Assembly: GCF_010093535.1 (NCBI RefSeq)
Contig: NW_022985174.1
Span: 138,548-202,547, forward strand
Source: Lindgomyces ingoldianus
Lineage: Eukaryota > Ascomycota > Dothideomycetes > Pleosporales > Lindgomycetaceae
Length of the DNA: 64,000 nucleotides
Reading direction: 5' to 3'
This document shows, one piece after another, positions 12,331 through 23,556 of the stretch. A program made the translations under genes and the position numbers. How positions within the stretch are numbered: the first letter of the stretch is position 1; every line of letters begins with the position of its first letter. A model generated the notes under the pieces. It made no database searches. It had not been told where the DNA came from and was given only the letters and a program-made list of their open reading frames with translations.

Positions 12331-14812
12331 TTATCGATGTCCAGGCAGTTCAATATCGTTGTCGTCGACGTCAGCATCTCCTTCATCATTATCCTCTTCA
12401 TCATCCCCGCTCTCGTCGGTCGAGCTCCCCGACTCTTCGTCCTCATCATTCTCTTCCCCGCCAGACAAAAACCTATCCACTCTTGCGCCATCAGTACCCC
12501 AAAACTCGAGGCCTTGATCATCACGATCTTCTTCTGTAAGATCGAGCCTTGGGATGCTGTCAATTGAAGGGTTTAGGTAGTTGCCTAGGGGAGATAACGA
12601 CCTCCTGAACCGCTCGAAGACATATTGTGGAAGTGAAGGCTGCCACACGGTTGACCCATCCGTCGCCTGGCCTTCGGGACGTTCTTCTCCAAGATCGATA
12701 ATTGGCACTCTCTCTGTTGGGACTTCACCGGTTGGATTGAGGTAATTCCGGAATGGCTCGAAAGATCTACTAACCCGCTCTAGCAACTCGTAAGGATCCG
12801 GCATCTGGGGCATTTGAGGAAGAGGTGGTAACTGAGGCATACCCCGGAACTGAGGCATTTGAGGCATTTGAGGCATTTGCGGCATCTGTGGCATCTGCGG
12901 CATTCCTGGAAATTGAGGCATTTGGAAGGGAAAAGAAGGAAGTTGGTCTGGCAGCCACGTTTCTTCGGGTTGGTCAGGTTGAAAATAATATCGAGGTGAG
13001 CGGAGAGGTTGTGAGGATGGGGAGGTTGCGCTGGCTGGTGACTGTGCCCCTGAGTTTGCGTCCACTGACAGGAGCGCATTTGCGGCTTGCTCACTCTCCG
13101 GTCCGTTGAGAATTCGAAGCTCGTTGGTATTGTAGGAATCGCATTCGCCGCATTTGTTTCCAAGCCAATGATACTTGACGGAAGACTTCGCAGAGCAGTC
13201 ATTGCACTGAATGACAGCCCTCGTGTTGGCAAACTGCTCTGGCATTGGTTGACTCTCGATTGCGTGGGTCAATTTGCGCCATTGCAGTTCCATGTTTACC
13301 GCGCTCTTTTTGCACATAGGGCACTTGTATGCTGTCTCCATGTACAGATTGTAGCATTCCTTGTGGAGGTAATGGCCACATGGCATGGAGGCTACGGCGC
13401 TGGAGGAGTTGAAGAGATACTCACCGCATATGGGACAATCGCAGTCGGTAGCCCGTTCGATGCATTTATGGGAGGTAGCAAAGGCGATGGAAATGCAGAC
13501 ATTGCATTTCTTAGGTCATGTTAGCTTGTCGTCAAAATTCTGCGAGATATCATCCTACCTTGCAGTGGACGTAATCTTTCCCAACGCCCTCGCCTCTTCT
13601 GCAGATTCCACAATCGATGCAATGGTATATCTTCTTGCTGCTGTTGTCATCCCACAGCTTGCAAATCTCGCAGTAGTACCACGCGGCTCGTGTTCCGCAT
13701 TCAACGCAATTCTCGCCCGCCGTCTGAGGCGTTCCACACACCATGCAGAGCATATTCTGAGTCTTCCTCCGATTCAGGTTGTGGTCCTCTACCGCATCGT
13801 GGCAATGCCGACATGTGTACCATCTTCTGCACGCGTAGCACTGGACCTTTACATTGCGCTTGTAGTGCTGACATCCCAGCGACGAGCCGTCCTCGGCCGT
13901 ATCAAAATCCTCGTCCTCCCCATTATGATCCATGGTGGAATGCGGCTTCCGGATTCGATAGGTTGGGTTGGTGTCGCCTGGTCGCAGGCTAAACGGATTC
14001 TCAGGGTCAACATCGGAAGCAATTGAGATGGGCGACGAGATATGCACCTCTGAGAATATCGACTGTGCAGACGTCGGAGTAAACGGGCGGTCGTTCGAAA
14101 TGAAGCTGTTTGGTGACTGCGGACGGAGAAGATTGTAGCGCTCCGTCATCAGGTTATGCATTAAACGGGCCTTGTCCTCGTCTGGGACTTTCATATCCCT
14201 GATCTCGTGCATGCGGGCCCTGAGATGGCGCATCCCGTCGTCTGCAGGCAGCAGCTCCGCCATAGTTGCAGCATGTTGGGGTTGCAGTCCCGCCGCGGCG
14301 CCTGAGCCTGTGCTTTGTACGCTGGCAGCGACAGACGAGGGCGAGAGTGGCGGGTCCAGGTCGAGTGGACGGAAGTGAGTATCGAGAGCTTGCGAGGGGT
14401 TTTGCGACATGCCTAGCTCCGGGCGAATGTCGATGGGGTTGCTGGGTGCTGTTGGCTGTCTGTCCGATAAGCTTAATGATCTGTCATGCGGCCTTCCGTC
14501 ATCGTCATCGCGGCCTTCCTCGCCATCGACAACCGCAGACTGCTGACGGCGAATGAGAGGCGAGAGCCGTCGAAAACGGTGAATTACTGCGGCCGCGTGC
14601 TGCCCGTCCGTCTGTGAATCCCCACCTCGCGCAGCAGTCGCATCGTGATCCAGGCCGTCGGCGGGCGCTGGTGCAGTTACAGACTCCGAATTGGCATGTG
14701 AAAGTGCCTCGATGTCACTCTGATAATGTTCGGGGGGCGGAACGGCGCCTGAAAAGCGACGCGCCTGGCGGACAACGGGGTCAATGATAAACGAGGATAT
14801 CAAACTGCTCAT
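12331..14812 (-). CDS. CHY-type, CTCHY-type and RING zinc finger E3 ubiquitin ligase (RCHY1/Pirh2-like)
   Basis: Exons 14,812-13,559 and 13,509-12,331 join in phase 0 across a 49-bp intron, giving 810 residues. The first ~305 residues look disordered and carry no domain I know. Next come the CHY zinc finger (about 311-375, with CQHYKRNVKVQCYACRRWYT), the CTCHY finger (about 375-430, with CGICRRGEGVGKDYVHC; the intron falls just after this), a C3H2C3 RING (about 443-487, with MPCGHYLHKECYNLY and YKCPMCKKS), and a C-terminal zinc ribbon (about 490-545, CNDC...CGECDSYNT). RCHY1 proteins are E3 ligases that bind an E2 through the RING. The tail is unusual: MPQ tandem repeats at about 620-650, then an acidic Asp/Glu/Ser-rich end. 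Fungal members are often much longer than human RCHY1 (about 260 residues), so the length is expected. Substrate unknown. Confidence 0.93.
12845..12910 (-). repeat. Coding tandem repeat (Met-Pro-Gln)
   Basis: Inside exon 2 of the CHY/RING gene, a roughly 9-bp unit read on the plus strand as variants of GGCATTTGA or GGCATCTGC repeats about six times without interruption and encodes consecutive Met-Pro-Gln triplets. Further MPQ units lie at each side. The copy number could vary between strains. Confidence 0.85.
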
Positions 14813-15375
14813 GGGGAAATTTACTGCCAGGGAGAGGGACGAGGGAGGGAAGAAGTCTCGTGGCCAAACAAGAAAAGGTTTGTACCTCTTTCTTGTACCC
14901 CGGCAGTGACCGCATGCTCACGAGTCCAAAACGCCACAATTTAGCCTCGACGGCCATCTTGACCGAGACAATCAAAACAACACACAGCTTCACTGCGCAT
15001 CCGAGTCATTTGCTAGCTTATTTTCGGCCCATGTGCGCTCGAACAGGCAGCTTGAACTCACCGCTATCCGAAAATCACCTGCAAGCAAGCATTACCGGAT
15101 CAGGAAATCTGCCACTCGATACGGAGGCGGTAAAGCGGATGTCTCGTAGTAACTTTCTAGAAGACGAAAATTGCAATTCCACTGTGTATCCTCTCCCTTA
15201 CCTAGGCCTCGTCCAATGTCCATATTATCCGAACCCTTAAAAATAACTATTCCACAAGGCCCTGCACTTTCTGAAGACCCAGCGCTATGACGGCTCAGGC
15301 TAGCTCACGCTGGGCTCGTATGATCAACCCAAAAATGTTAAGAGCACGATTGCATTCAATTCTATGGTAGCAGGC
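14813..15375. other. Intergenic between the RING ligase gene and the AFG1-like gene
   Basis: This 563-bp gap lies upstream of the minus-strand RING ligase gene and downstream of the minus-strand AFG1-like gene. It probably holds the promoter of the first and the terminator of the second. No conserved coding segment or repeat is visible. Confidence 0.5.
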
Positions 15376-17717
15376 TTACATTTTGTTTCCACGATTCCCT
15401 TCATCTCTATTTGTCCTCATCTCAGACTCCTCCTCCCTCCGTCTCTCTGGTAACCCCTCAACCCCTTTCCCCCAAGCCCCAGCCCTCTTACCCCACCTCA
15501 TAGTCCCCCAAATATGTGTCCAATTTATTTTCGGCGGTGCATCACTCACACTCCGAAAGGGACTCGCTCCACACTGGAAGATATCTCTTTGAGGATCTAC
15601 TTGGGATTCAGATGGGTCGAGGATGTGGGCATCTGAGACCGTGGACGCGGCTCCTTGGTCAGATTTCGGCACGACTGGCACTTTTGAGGAAGCAGTTGTG
15701 GGAATTGGAGCAGACGGTGGAGAGCGCTCCCAATGCCTAGACTCTAGTGGCAAAGGTCTCCACCATGCTTTAACACCTCTGTCTCTGTCTCCCGCTCCCT
15801 CCACTGTTGTTTGACCCCTGTCCCACCACCGCGCACTACACATCTCCCAAATCCGACTCTGTGCTCTCTTAACTGCAAAATGCTCATCCCCCCCCGTCAA
15901 GCCTATGATGTTTGCGAAATCAGGCGCCTTAACATTTTCCGGACCTGGTCTTCTTTCATCTGTGAAGCTTGATCCTGGGCGACGAAGGCGGTTGGGTGGG
16001 TCGCCTTCCAGAGCATCGTCAGACAGACTCAGGGAATAGGAGGAAACGTTAGGTCGGAAGGGAGATGTGAGGTCTTGGTGGATCTCGGAGTATGTCTCTG
16101 GGTGTGTCACGTCGTTCGTTAGAAGATCTTCAGCAACCTTGGGCCCCACTGAAATTTGAGGAGTTGGGGATTGTATCTCTGGGAAGAATAGTTGGTCTGG
16201 CGGCGCGGATGCTGTCATTAGCAATCTACACTTGGCCTCGTAAAGGGCGTCGAGAAGCGTGATGAATCGTCTTGCCTCATTCTTTTTCAGGAACGTCAGA
16301 ATCGGGACGTCAGTCAGAATTATGGTATGGTATGTGGAAGCGAGGGTAATATAGTCTGCAGGGCCGAGGACGGCACCGCATAGTTCAGCGAAGGTGAAGA
16401 GTGCGACATAGTTGTGTTGACGTGGGATGGTGATTTTGCGTCCATAGACTGTTATCGTGGAGGGTGTCCATTCAATAGAGAGGATATCGGATAACCGCGA
16501 TTTTGCTTGGTACAGTGCTGGATTGGGAGTTGAGGAGAGGTTTGAAAGAGTAGATGGGTCCGCCACAGATGCTGGCAAGACAAGATAGTGCATTGGAAGG
16601 ACGGAAGATGACGTTGGTTCGGTCTCTACGTCAAGTCCTGGTGACCAGGTTGTATGTAAACTTGGTTTGGACAATTCCTCCTGTAAACTAGATGGGGTAG
16701 CGAGATCCCGTGATATATCTTCCTCTTCGGACATCCTTCGATAATCGCTCTTCCCTTCCATCTCCCAGATCTCACATCGCGCTCTTAACACCTCCAAGAA
16801 CTGAGCAAATTCTCCTCTCTGTCCCGGTCGATCGTCCGGCATAACTACACCTCCCAGTCCAAGACTCCAGCCCAATCTACTTAGTCTTTGAGCAGGCCGC
16901 GCAAACTCCATTCCTGCTGCCTTTGCAAGCTCTTCAGGCATTCGGTTACTCGTGGCGATGAGGACACCACCGAGCTGGAAGAAGCTCGTCATAAGATTGG
17001 AAAGTATCTTTGACGATGTACGATCGGGCAGTTGAAACTCGTCGAGGAAAAGTATCGGAGATGTTTGAACGAGGTCTCGTGCAAGCCATAGCAGGGAGTG
17101 TTCGTCTTGTGCACTGCCGGGACTGGTGGTAGAGCGAGATATCCGCAGTGACTCCAGGCGTGAGAAAGTGTTAAGCATGAACGTACTAAAATGCCACCGT
17201 CTCTTCTTTCGGCTTGGAAGACAGTCTGCGAACAAATCTATCAACATTGACTTTCCCGTTCCCACGTCGCCGTGCAGCATCAACCCCTTAGGGCTGGAGA
17301 GATTCAGGGCCGCTTCGTGGCTAGTGAGAATACGGGTCAACGCGAGAGAGTCTCTCTGTTCCTTTTTCATAAGAAGAGATTTCCAGATTCCCCCTCTGCC
17401 AATGCCATTTGGAGTAGATGGAGCAGTTAATGAAGAGACATTTTGACTTGGGTTGACAGTACGGCTTAACTGCTGGAGGCGATGGGAGTATTCTTGACTT
17501 GGCTCATAATCTATCAAGTTTTCGTAGAGGTTTTGCAGGTGGAGTGCTAGATATCATGTCAGCATTGGTCGCTTGCTTGGCTTCGATCTATCATGAAATG
17601 ATCGACGTCACCTAAACGATGCTGTGCGGGATCTGGTTTGATCCTGTTTGTGGCTATAAGGCTGCGGTAGAGGATGAGTGGGTTTGTGATCGTGACGCCG
17701 GCTGTATTGGGAGGCAT
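15376..17717 (-). CDS. AFG1: AFG1-like (LACE1/ZapE family) mitochondrial AAA ATPase
   Basis: Exons 17,717-17,612 and 17,546-15,376 are joined across a 65-bp intron in phase 1 (HRL-A-LHLQ), restoring the family motif PDPAQHRLALHLQNLYENL. With the start at 17,717 (MPPNTAGVTI) the protein has 758 residues. Walker A is GDVGTGKS at about 128-135 and Walker B is ILFLDEFQLPD at about 198; ATSNRMPEEL gives sensor 1. The conserved core continues through ITIPRQHNYVALFTFAELC and ends around residue 500. A longer than usual C-terminal region with low-complexity stretches follows. Yeast Afg1 and human LACE1/AFG1L help turn over mitochondrial proteins at the inner membrane. The start is uncertain: the frame stays open upstream to about 17,810, and a further 5' exon with a targeting peptide may exist. 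The next gene upstream, a TRAPP subunit, ends 281 bp away. Confidence 0.88.
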
Positions 17718-17997
17718 ATGGAATCTGGCGATGGACGAGTAGTTGCCGGTATTGACAAGAGGTTCGAAGGTCGAAGGATGATTGATGAAAGAGATCTGCG
17801 CTAATCCCAATCAGTCTTAGACGCAAACAGGTCTGCAATCTCAAGATGATAAACTCCTGCATATGGGAGGGGTTGTACGAGGGGGACAACCAAAAAGAAG
17901 AAAGGGATAGGACGTGTAGTGATGGAGAATTCCTTATAGGTATCTTAACGCTTGAGGATGTCTGGAAACATAATTGTCGTGGTGAGTGCGACTATTT

Positions 17998-18636
17998 TTA
18001 AATATTCCCAGCTCCAGGCGCCCATGCCTCTCCTATCCTCTTTACTTCCTGAATGAATTTCCGGCTTGTAATTTGTGTCGAACCAACTCTTTGCTCGGCA
18101 TCTGCCGTCAGCGGTGAGTGCTCATCGGGATTGTAAAACGGATTTCTCAATAGCATGATATACGCTGTCTGCAACGCCCTAAAAGCCTATTCCTCATAAG
18201 CCTTGAATAAAGGACTGAAGGTCAGGGGTACTTACTGGCTTCATATCTGAATCTCGAATTCCCACAGCAGTCGTACTTTTACTGTCCAGGGCAGTTGCTG
18301 GTCTCCCCTCCATGTCCACCACAATAACAAGTTTGACACCGGTGTTGGTCAACCAGCCATACATAGCTAATCGCTCATCGACAGCCTGAAGTAGGCCGAA
18401 ATCTTGGTCTACCGTCTTGTGAGGCAGACGCGCCTCGAATATGTCAAGACATGAAGAGAGAAGAAATTGGAATTCAAGCGGCGCTCGCTCTTCTGGAGGA
18501 AACAACGAGATATGAAGGGGATTATTCTGGGCGAGGATGAGCTTTACTCAACGCGACACTTGGATTCCAAAGGAAGTCTACTCACGTGCTTTCCTATGAC
18601 CCCTATGCAAGCGATGGATGGCGCTCTGTTCGTCAT
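17998..18636 (-). CDS. TCA17: TRAPP complex subunit, TRAPPC2L/Tca17-like
   Basis: Three exons, 18,636-18,586, 18,526-18,236 and 18,186-17,998, join in phase 0 and give 176 residues. Exon 1 encodes MTNRAPSIACIGVIGKH, a 17-residue start exon that is easy to miss. Exon 2 begins NNPLHISLFPPEERAPLEFQ and continues FLLSSCLDIFEARLPHKTVD. Exon 3 begins AFRALQTAYIMLLRNPFYNP, which is typical of the sedlin-like longin fold. Family members belong to TRAPP, a tethering and Rab-activating complex at the Golgi; Tca17 in yeast helps stabilise TRAPPII. The first intron is 59 bp and the second 49 bp. The gene is divergent from the complex I gene that starts 318 bp away. TRAPPC2 itself is the main alternative, but the IACIGVIGKHNNPLHIS N-terminus favours TRAPPC2L. 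Confidence 0.92.
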
Positions 18637-18954
18637 TTCCCAAAGTCGATCAGTACGATCTGAATTTCGAGCTCTGCTAATTGTCGCTGTAGACGGCAGG
18701 TTTGAAGCGCGCCAGGATCTATTTGCTCTGTTTTTTTATGATGGATTAGCCGATGCTTGCTGACAATGGTGATGGTGAAGGCCGACGGTTTTGGTGAAGG
18801 TGCTTTCTGACCAACCAGAGGCGGCTTAAATAAGCAGAGCTCGGCAAGTATCCTCGACATCACCAGTCGCAACCACCAGCCTCCACCATTGCCACGGCGA
18901 CCCACTCCCTTTCTTCTCCGTTCACTGCAGCTCTCCTTTGCCGTTGTCGCAAGC
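18637..18954. promoter_or_regulatory. Divergent intergenic region between TRAPP subunit and complex I genes
   Basis: This 318-bp gap separates two start codons facing away from each other (18,636 on minus, 18,955 on plus). It must contain both promoters. I see no clear TATA box or recognised operator. The role is inferred from layout. Confidence 0.6.
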
Positions 18955-19797
18955 ATGTTGTCGACAACAAGGTCTGCGGCCTCAATGGCGCTACGAGGTC
19001 CGTTTCCGTCCTCATACGATTGCCTTTGTCCCGGAGCTAATACTTTGGACAGCCAAACCCTCAACGACCCTGGTCGCATATCGCGCGGGCACCGCTGCCT
19101 TCATATCGTCTACCTCGCCTAACTCCGCTACGCCATCGCAGAAATCTGGTCTCACTACCGGTGGACCAGGCACTCCGCTCCCAATGAGCAAGATGCAGAC
19201 CGATATACCATTGCCGAGTCAGCAGCCAAAGAAGGGAGCCATGCAATACGCTTTGTATGTCGCAATTCTCACTATTCGGACTGGATGTGTTTCAATGGCT
19301 GTGGGATATGAGGTGGAGGACGTAATCGCTGATACACAGTTTCCAGGACCACACTCGACCAAATCGCCAACTGGGCCCGCCAAAGCTCACTCTGGCCGAT
19401 GACTTTTGGTCTCGCCTGCTGCGCCGTCGAAATGATGCACCTTTCTGCACCTCGCTACGACCAAGATCGACTCGGAATAATCTTCCGTGCTTCCCCTCGA
19501 CAGTCAGACGTCATGATTGTGGCGGGAACTCTCACCAACAAGATGGCCCCGGCGCTACGACAAGTTTACGACCAGATGCCTGATCCTCGGTGGGTTATTT
19601 CAATGGGCAGCTGCGCGAACGGCGGTGGTTACTACCACTACAGTTACTCGGTCACAAGAGGGTGCGACAGGATCGTGCCGGTGGATATTTACGTTCCGGG
19701 ATGCCCTCCTACGTCAGAAGCGCTGATGTATGGCATCTTCCAGCTACAGAAGAAGATGAGACATACGAAGATCACAAGGATGTGGTATAGGAAGTAG
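18955..19797 (+). CDS. NADH:ubiquinone oxidoreductase 20-kDa subunit (PSST, NDUFS7/NuoB family)
   Basis: Three exons, 18,955-18,997, 19,053-19,254 and 19,347-19,797, join in frame to 231 residues. The N-terminus ([20 protein letters not shown]) is basic and Ser/Thr-rich like a mitochondrial targeting peptide. A linker follows, then the NuoB core: [20 protein letters not shown], then [20 protein letters not shown]. The cysteines that bind cluster N2 are visible: the adjacent pair in LACCAVEMM (about 106-107), one in MGSCANGG and one in [10 protein letters not shown]. This subunit carries the last Fe-S cluster in front of quinone in respiratory complex I of the inner mitochondrial membrane. The C-terminal end KITRMWYRK is typical. 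The first donor (GTCCGT) is a little unusual, but the R-A-K join and phase are clean. Confidence 0.96.
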
Positions 19798-21637
19798 ATG
19801 AATCCGGTGGTTTAGTCAACAGTGTTTACTAACCCGATGAGTTATTGGAAAGCTCACACCTGTACAAATTGATCTTTACATAGTTCATTCTAAAGTTCTC
19901 GGTCTCGTTTGACAAGGCCCAATCATTATCGGCCGAAATTTGCATCGCGATCAGACATCGTTCGCAGCAAGCACCTTCGAGGGAACAGAAAATGCATCAG
20001 AATGCTGCGGAAGAATTTTATTCCCTCTAGCGACTACCTCATTTGGTTCCTCGAGGCTTGCGTTCTTGACTATTGGGGTTTGACGGACCACAGCCTCTCC
20101 TTCCTGATCAGCTGCTTGTCTTGGACACCCTTCACAACAGTGTTTGATTGTTTCTCCATCGTGTCGACTCCAAATCCTTCGTCACTTACCCGCTGGTTAT
20201 AGGGAAACTAAACACCAACAGCTTTAACTTTCTCATGGAGCCAATACTATACCCCCATAGAGAACGCCGAAACGCAAAAGAGTTCTGGATCAAACTTCTC
20301 GTCCATTTCACAGAGAAAGCTGCATTTTGTCATCTCTTGAACATCGGCGGAGATTCTCTCACCACCTCTAGAGACATCTTTTCTGCGCCACTAGCCCCTT
20401 CGTTATTATTGTTTAGTATGCTCTCGCCCTCTTCGTAATCGTGATGTTTTCCCTCTACCTTGTATTCACGAGAAGATTTAATGGTTTGAGGATGTTTTAA
20501 GTGCCTTCGGGTGGCTATTTAAGACCGTAGCTAAAGCACAAGAGCCTGTGTTTTTAGCACTTCCAATGGCCGCTAAACCTATGAGACTGTCTCCTAGATA
20601 GACAGCCAAAAGGCTCGGCACGACCCTAGTTGCCCCTGTATTGCATCCTCAATCCATCAGGACCGCATATTTTTATTCACATCGGATGATTTGCGATGCG
20701 GGTCACGCTTGTAGACCAACAAGTCTTCGAATTAGTGTACTCTGGAATCCTTACACCTATTTTACTAATTGAAATCCTTTTTGGGTTCCCAATTTCAGCC
20801 ACTTGCCCCCGAAGCCCCCTGTTCTGCAAGATCACGACTAGAAACAATGGTAATCCCTTTCCACGGTGCTTCTTCGGTCCCTCTCACAGTTCCACAAAAT
20901 CCGGGCATCCTGATTTCCGCCGATTTCAAATGGAGCTATCCAGTTTTCCTTGTTGTCATGCTATTCATATATCAGAAAGGATTTATCTAATTTTCGGAGA
21001 CTTCTGGACGAAGTTGTCCTATCGTGATACAGAGATAGCTTTCGTGTCCTATAACCCTCTGTTCTTGTTGTTCAATATCCTATCCTGTGGAATAGCAACT
21101 CCGCTCGATTTCCTTATCAGAGAGGGATAAGATTTATTGAGTGTAGCAGTTTGCCATAGTGGTCGCGATGCATATGTTGCCCTGTTGTGGTTGGACTATT
21201 ACTTGGATCTCCCTGATTTCTCGCCAGTCTCCTTTTCGGACCATGAATTCTTCCTTTCATCGTCATACTGTACATTGAAGATCAAATTTCATTACTAAAC
21301 TGATGGCCCAACAATACAGCCTACCTAATGTTGTGGGTTGATCTTATTTTGCAATGGATCTAGTGGCTTGCATAAAAGTTTGTGTGGTTGGAATAATGTG
21401 AGGTAGGGACATACTCTGGAATTACCAATATATTGCCAGAAGAGAACAATACGGGTTTGAAAGGCCTCTGTCATGATACTACTAAAACAAATCATGATAA
21501 ATGCTCATACAAGTTTGGCCCAGGATCCACATTCCCAAAATGGAAAAGCGACGAAGCATCTTCACACTTACTGCCCAATTATTCGATGGTCTTTCTTTCA
21601 TCCTCCACCGACACTGCTTAGACTTTCACCTACCATC
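19798..21637. other. Intergenic, 1.8 kb
   Basis: Nothing is supportable beyond the likely 3' end of the complex I transcript. A few open frames of 60-144 codons exist on the plus strand, but they show no motif, signal peptide or splice-joined extension, and their base composition looks non-coding. Confidence 0.5.
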
Positions 21638-22141
21638 ATGAGAATCCAAAAAGGCGGTCTCATAGGCCCCGACATCACGGCCCTCCTTCAAGACCACGTT
21701 AATGATATGCGGTCAGCAACCCCGGCGGAGAGCTGTCACGTATTGGATATCAACAATCTCAAAATCCCCTCGGTTACGTTCTCTTCCGCCCGCACGGAAG
21801 AGGAAAAGCTGAAAGAATGTTGCGCATTGAAAGAGCTAGGTACTCGCCATGAATATTACCAATCGCCATTGAACATCTACTTACGGCCCATGTGAGCAGC
21901 ACCTCATCATGAGGAAATTATATCCATGCGTACGGCTTCAGCATATTTGAGAAAGAGGGTTGCTCGAGATATGAGTCGATTTTTAATTGTGGAAACGAGG
22001 AAGAGAGGGTATAAGAGATTGAGTCTTGAGACTAGCTCAGGTGAGAATTGGAAGGGGGCAAGGAATATGTATGCGTCAGTGGGGTTTACGAGGTGTGCGC
22101 CGTTTGCGCCAATAGGGAGGATAACACGAGTTGTTTTATGA
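21638..22141 (+). CDS. GNAT-family N-acetyltransferase, C-terminus frameshifted
   Basis: Exons 21,638-21,839 and 21,900-22,141 join in phase 1 across a 60-bp intron (GTACTC...GCAG) to give 147 residues. The start MRIQKGGLIGPDITALLQDH, the segment NDMRSATPAESCHVLDINNL, then ALKELAPHHEEIISMRTASA and YKRLSLETSSG...GARNMYASVGF are typical of a small GNAT family that acetylates small amines or peptides with acetyl-CoA. Family members end with CxPF-x-(Y)-x-x-D-x-x-SVFM. Here the reading frame shifts after APFAP (about 22,110), so the annotated end is GRITRVVL, while the +1 frame reads YREDNTSCFM if one base is added. It is either a recent loss of one base or a sequencing error. I cannot name the substrate. 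Confidence 0.75.
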
Positions 22142-22418
22142 GTACGGGGTTATGACCCCATATTTCCTCCACAGCAAATTGGCAATTCTGATGGAACATA
22201 GTAAAGTTCAACCCACAACGTAATAGCCTCACATCTCTCTAGCTATAGTATGAAGATGAGCGCCAATACGCGATGAGAATATGGTTGAGCATAGACTTTA
22301 CTGCAGCAGACTTTCTGGAGCCGTGGATAAATTAGGTCCACATCCTTCATTCTCGTTCCCGCAAACTTCGAGAGCACGATTTCTTCTTCCAAAGGCACTA
22401 TTTCTTAGACAAACTGTC

Positions 22419-22694
22419 TTAATCCCTAGCCCCTTCAGCAAGCATCACTGCTAAATCAATCGCTTCCTTAATATCTGCCGTCCCAGCACTACACAAGGTA
22501 TCCAGTTCGGCATCCAATTCTCGCTCTGCAAAGCGGTCTCGCCGCCTGCCCAAAGCCATATTTGCGTAAATCATTTAGCAGACTAGTACGGCACAGGTTC
22601 CAACCACTCCCAAATCTTTACCGTCTTTATTGGGATTAAAAGCAAACCAGTGCAGGAATCCGTGTGTGCTTTTCACTTTGTTGAATATATATCT
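22419..22694 (-). pseudogene. Coding relic of unknown family with an internal stop
   Basis: On the minus strand one frame is open from 22,694 to the terminal TAA at 22,419 except for a single TAA at 22,577-22,575. Before that stop it reads HGFLHWFAFNPNKDGKDLGV; after it comes MIYANMALGRRRDRFAEREL and then a helical end, EAIDLAVMLAEGARD. Amino-acid composition looks like real protein on both sides of the stop in the same frame. It starts directly downstream of the secreted-protein gene. It may be a dead 3' fragment of a gene, or a 51-residue protein may start at 22,574. I do not recognise the family. Confidence 0.4.
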
Positions 22695-22730
22695 TCAAGA
22701 AAGAGACAGATTCTCGACCTCCTACCGCAC

Positions 22731-23556
22731 CTAATCGAACGGCGAAATCGTCCACAACGGCACGACTTCCAGCTCGATATCCACATGGTCCGCTACGATA
22801 TCGAATAAGGAATTATCCCATCCATCACTTTGCTTTGGCAGTGTACCTATCTTGGTTAGTCTCCAAAGATGCTTAATCCTAGATTGCGGCAACTTACCGT
22901 TCCATCGATAAACATCAAACTCATTCTCGGTTCCAGACCTCTGCCACGCGATCCACTGCTCTGCATTATCCCAACCAAACATCCTCAAAACTGCCCTCTC
23001 ATTCGCTTCATCCCACACAAACCGCCAACTCGTCCACGACACAACCGTGGTTCCCGCAGGCCAATAATGGGTCACTCCAGGTCCAATATCGATCGTAAAC
23101 TGCAGCAAAGGGGTTCCTGACGCCTTTGGCGGCTTCTTATCGTAGTATAAAACGAGCTCTGTGCTGTTACGGTCGGAATGGATTGCTAATTCATAGAGCT
23201 GGGTATGGTTTTCCCAGGACCAAGTGGTAGCCCAGGGGTTACCGGAAGGGTAGATGTGGTAGGCCTCGTGTAACTTCCTATTCGTGTCTATGTAGACGTT
23301 TGTGGTCAGGCCGGTAGATCCGGTTCGTGGGACTATCGTGCGACCATTGATTCTGTCATCGTTACTGGGGACGTGAGTTGGTTGAACGAAGAGTGAGAAA
23401 GTTTAGGGACACGCACGAGACTACGCGGAGAGCGTAAGGAGGCTTCCAGTAGGACGTGTCTGCCGGTGCGGCAGTTGCATTCGACAAGCTAATCCATGTG
23501 ACCAGAAGGGAGCAAAGTGTAAATATGTTCCATAATGAGTGGAGAGCAGAGAGCAT
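22731..23556 (-). CDS. Small secreted protein of unknown function
   Basis: Three exons, 23,556-23,417, 23,364-22,898 and 22,846-22,731, join in frame to 240 residues. The introns are 52 and 51 bp; the second has a classical GACTAAC branch site and its length is a multiple of three, so it could also be retained. The N-terminus (MLSALHSLWNIFTLCSLLVT) followed by WISLSNATAAP is a convincing signal peptide. The mature part has several N-glycosylation sites and is rich in Trp and Tyr, with WRFVWDEANERAVLRMFGW and ADHVDIELEVVPLWTISPFD at the end. This suggests a beta-rich extracellular domain. I do not recognise the family; there is no transmembrane or GPI signal at the C-terminus. It could be a carbohydrate-active or adhesion protein, but that is a guess. 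Confidence 0.78.
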
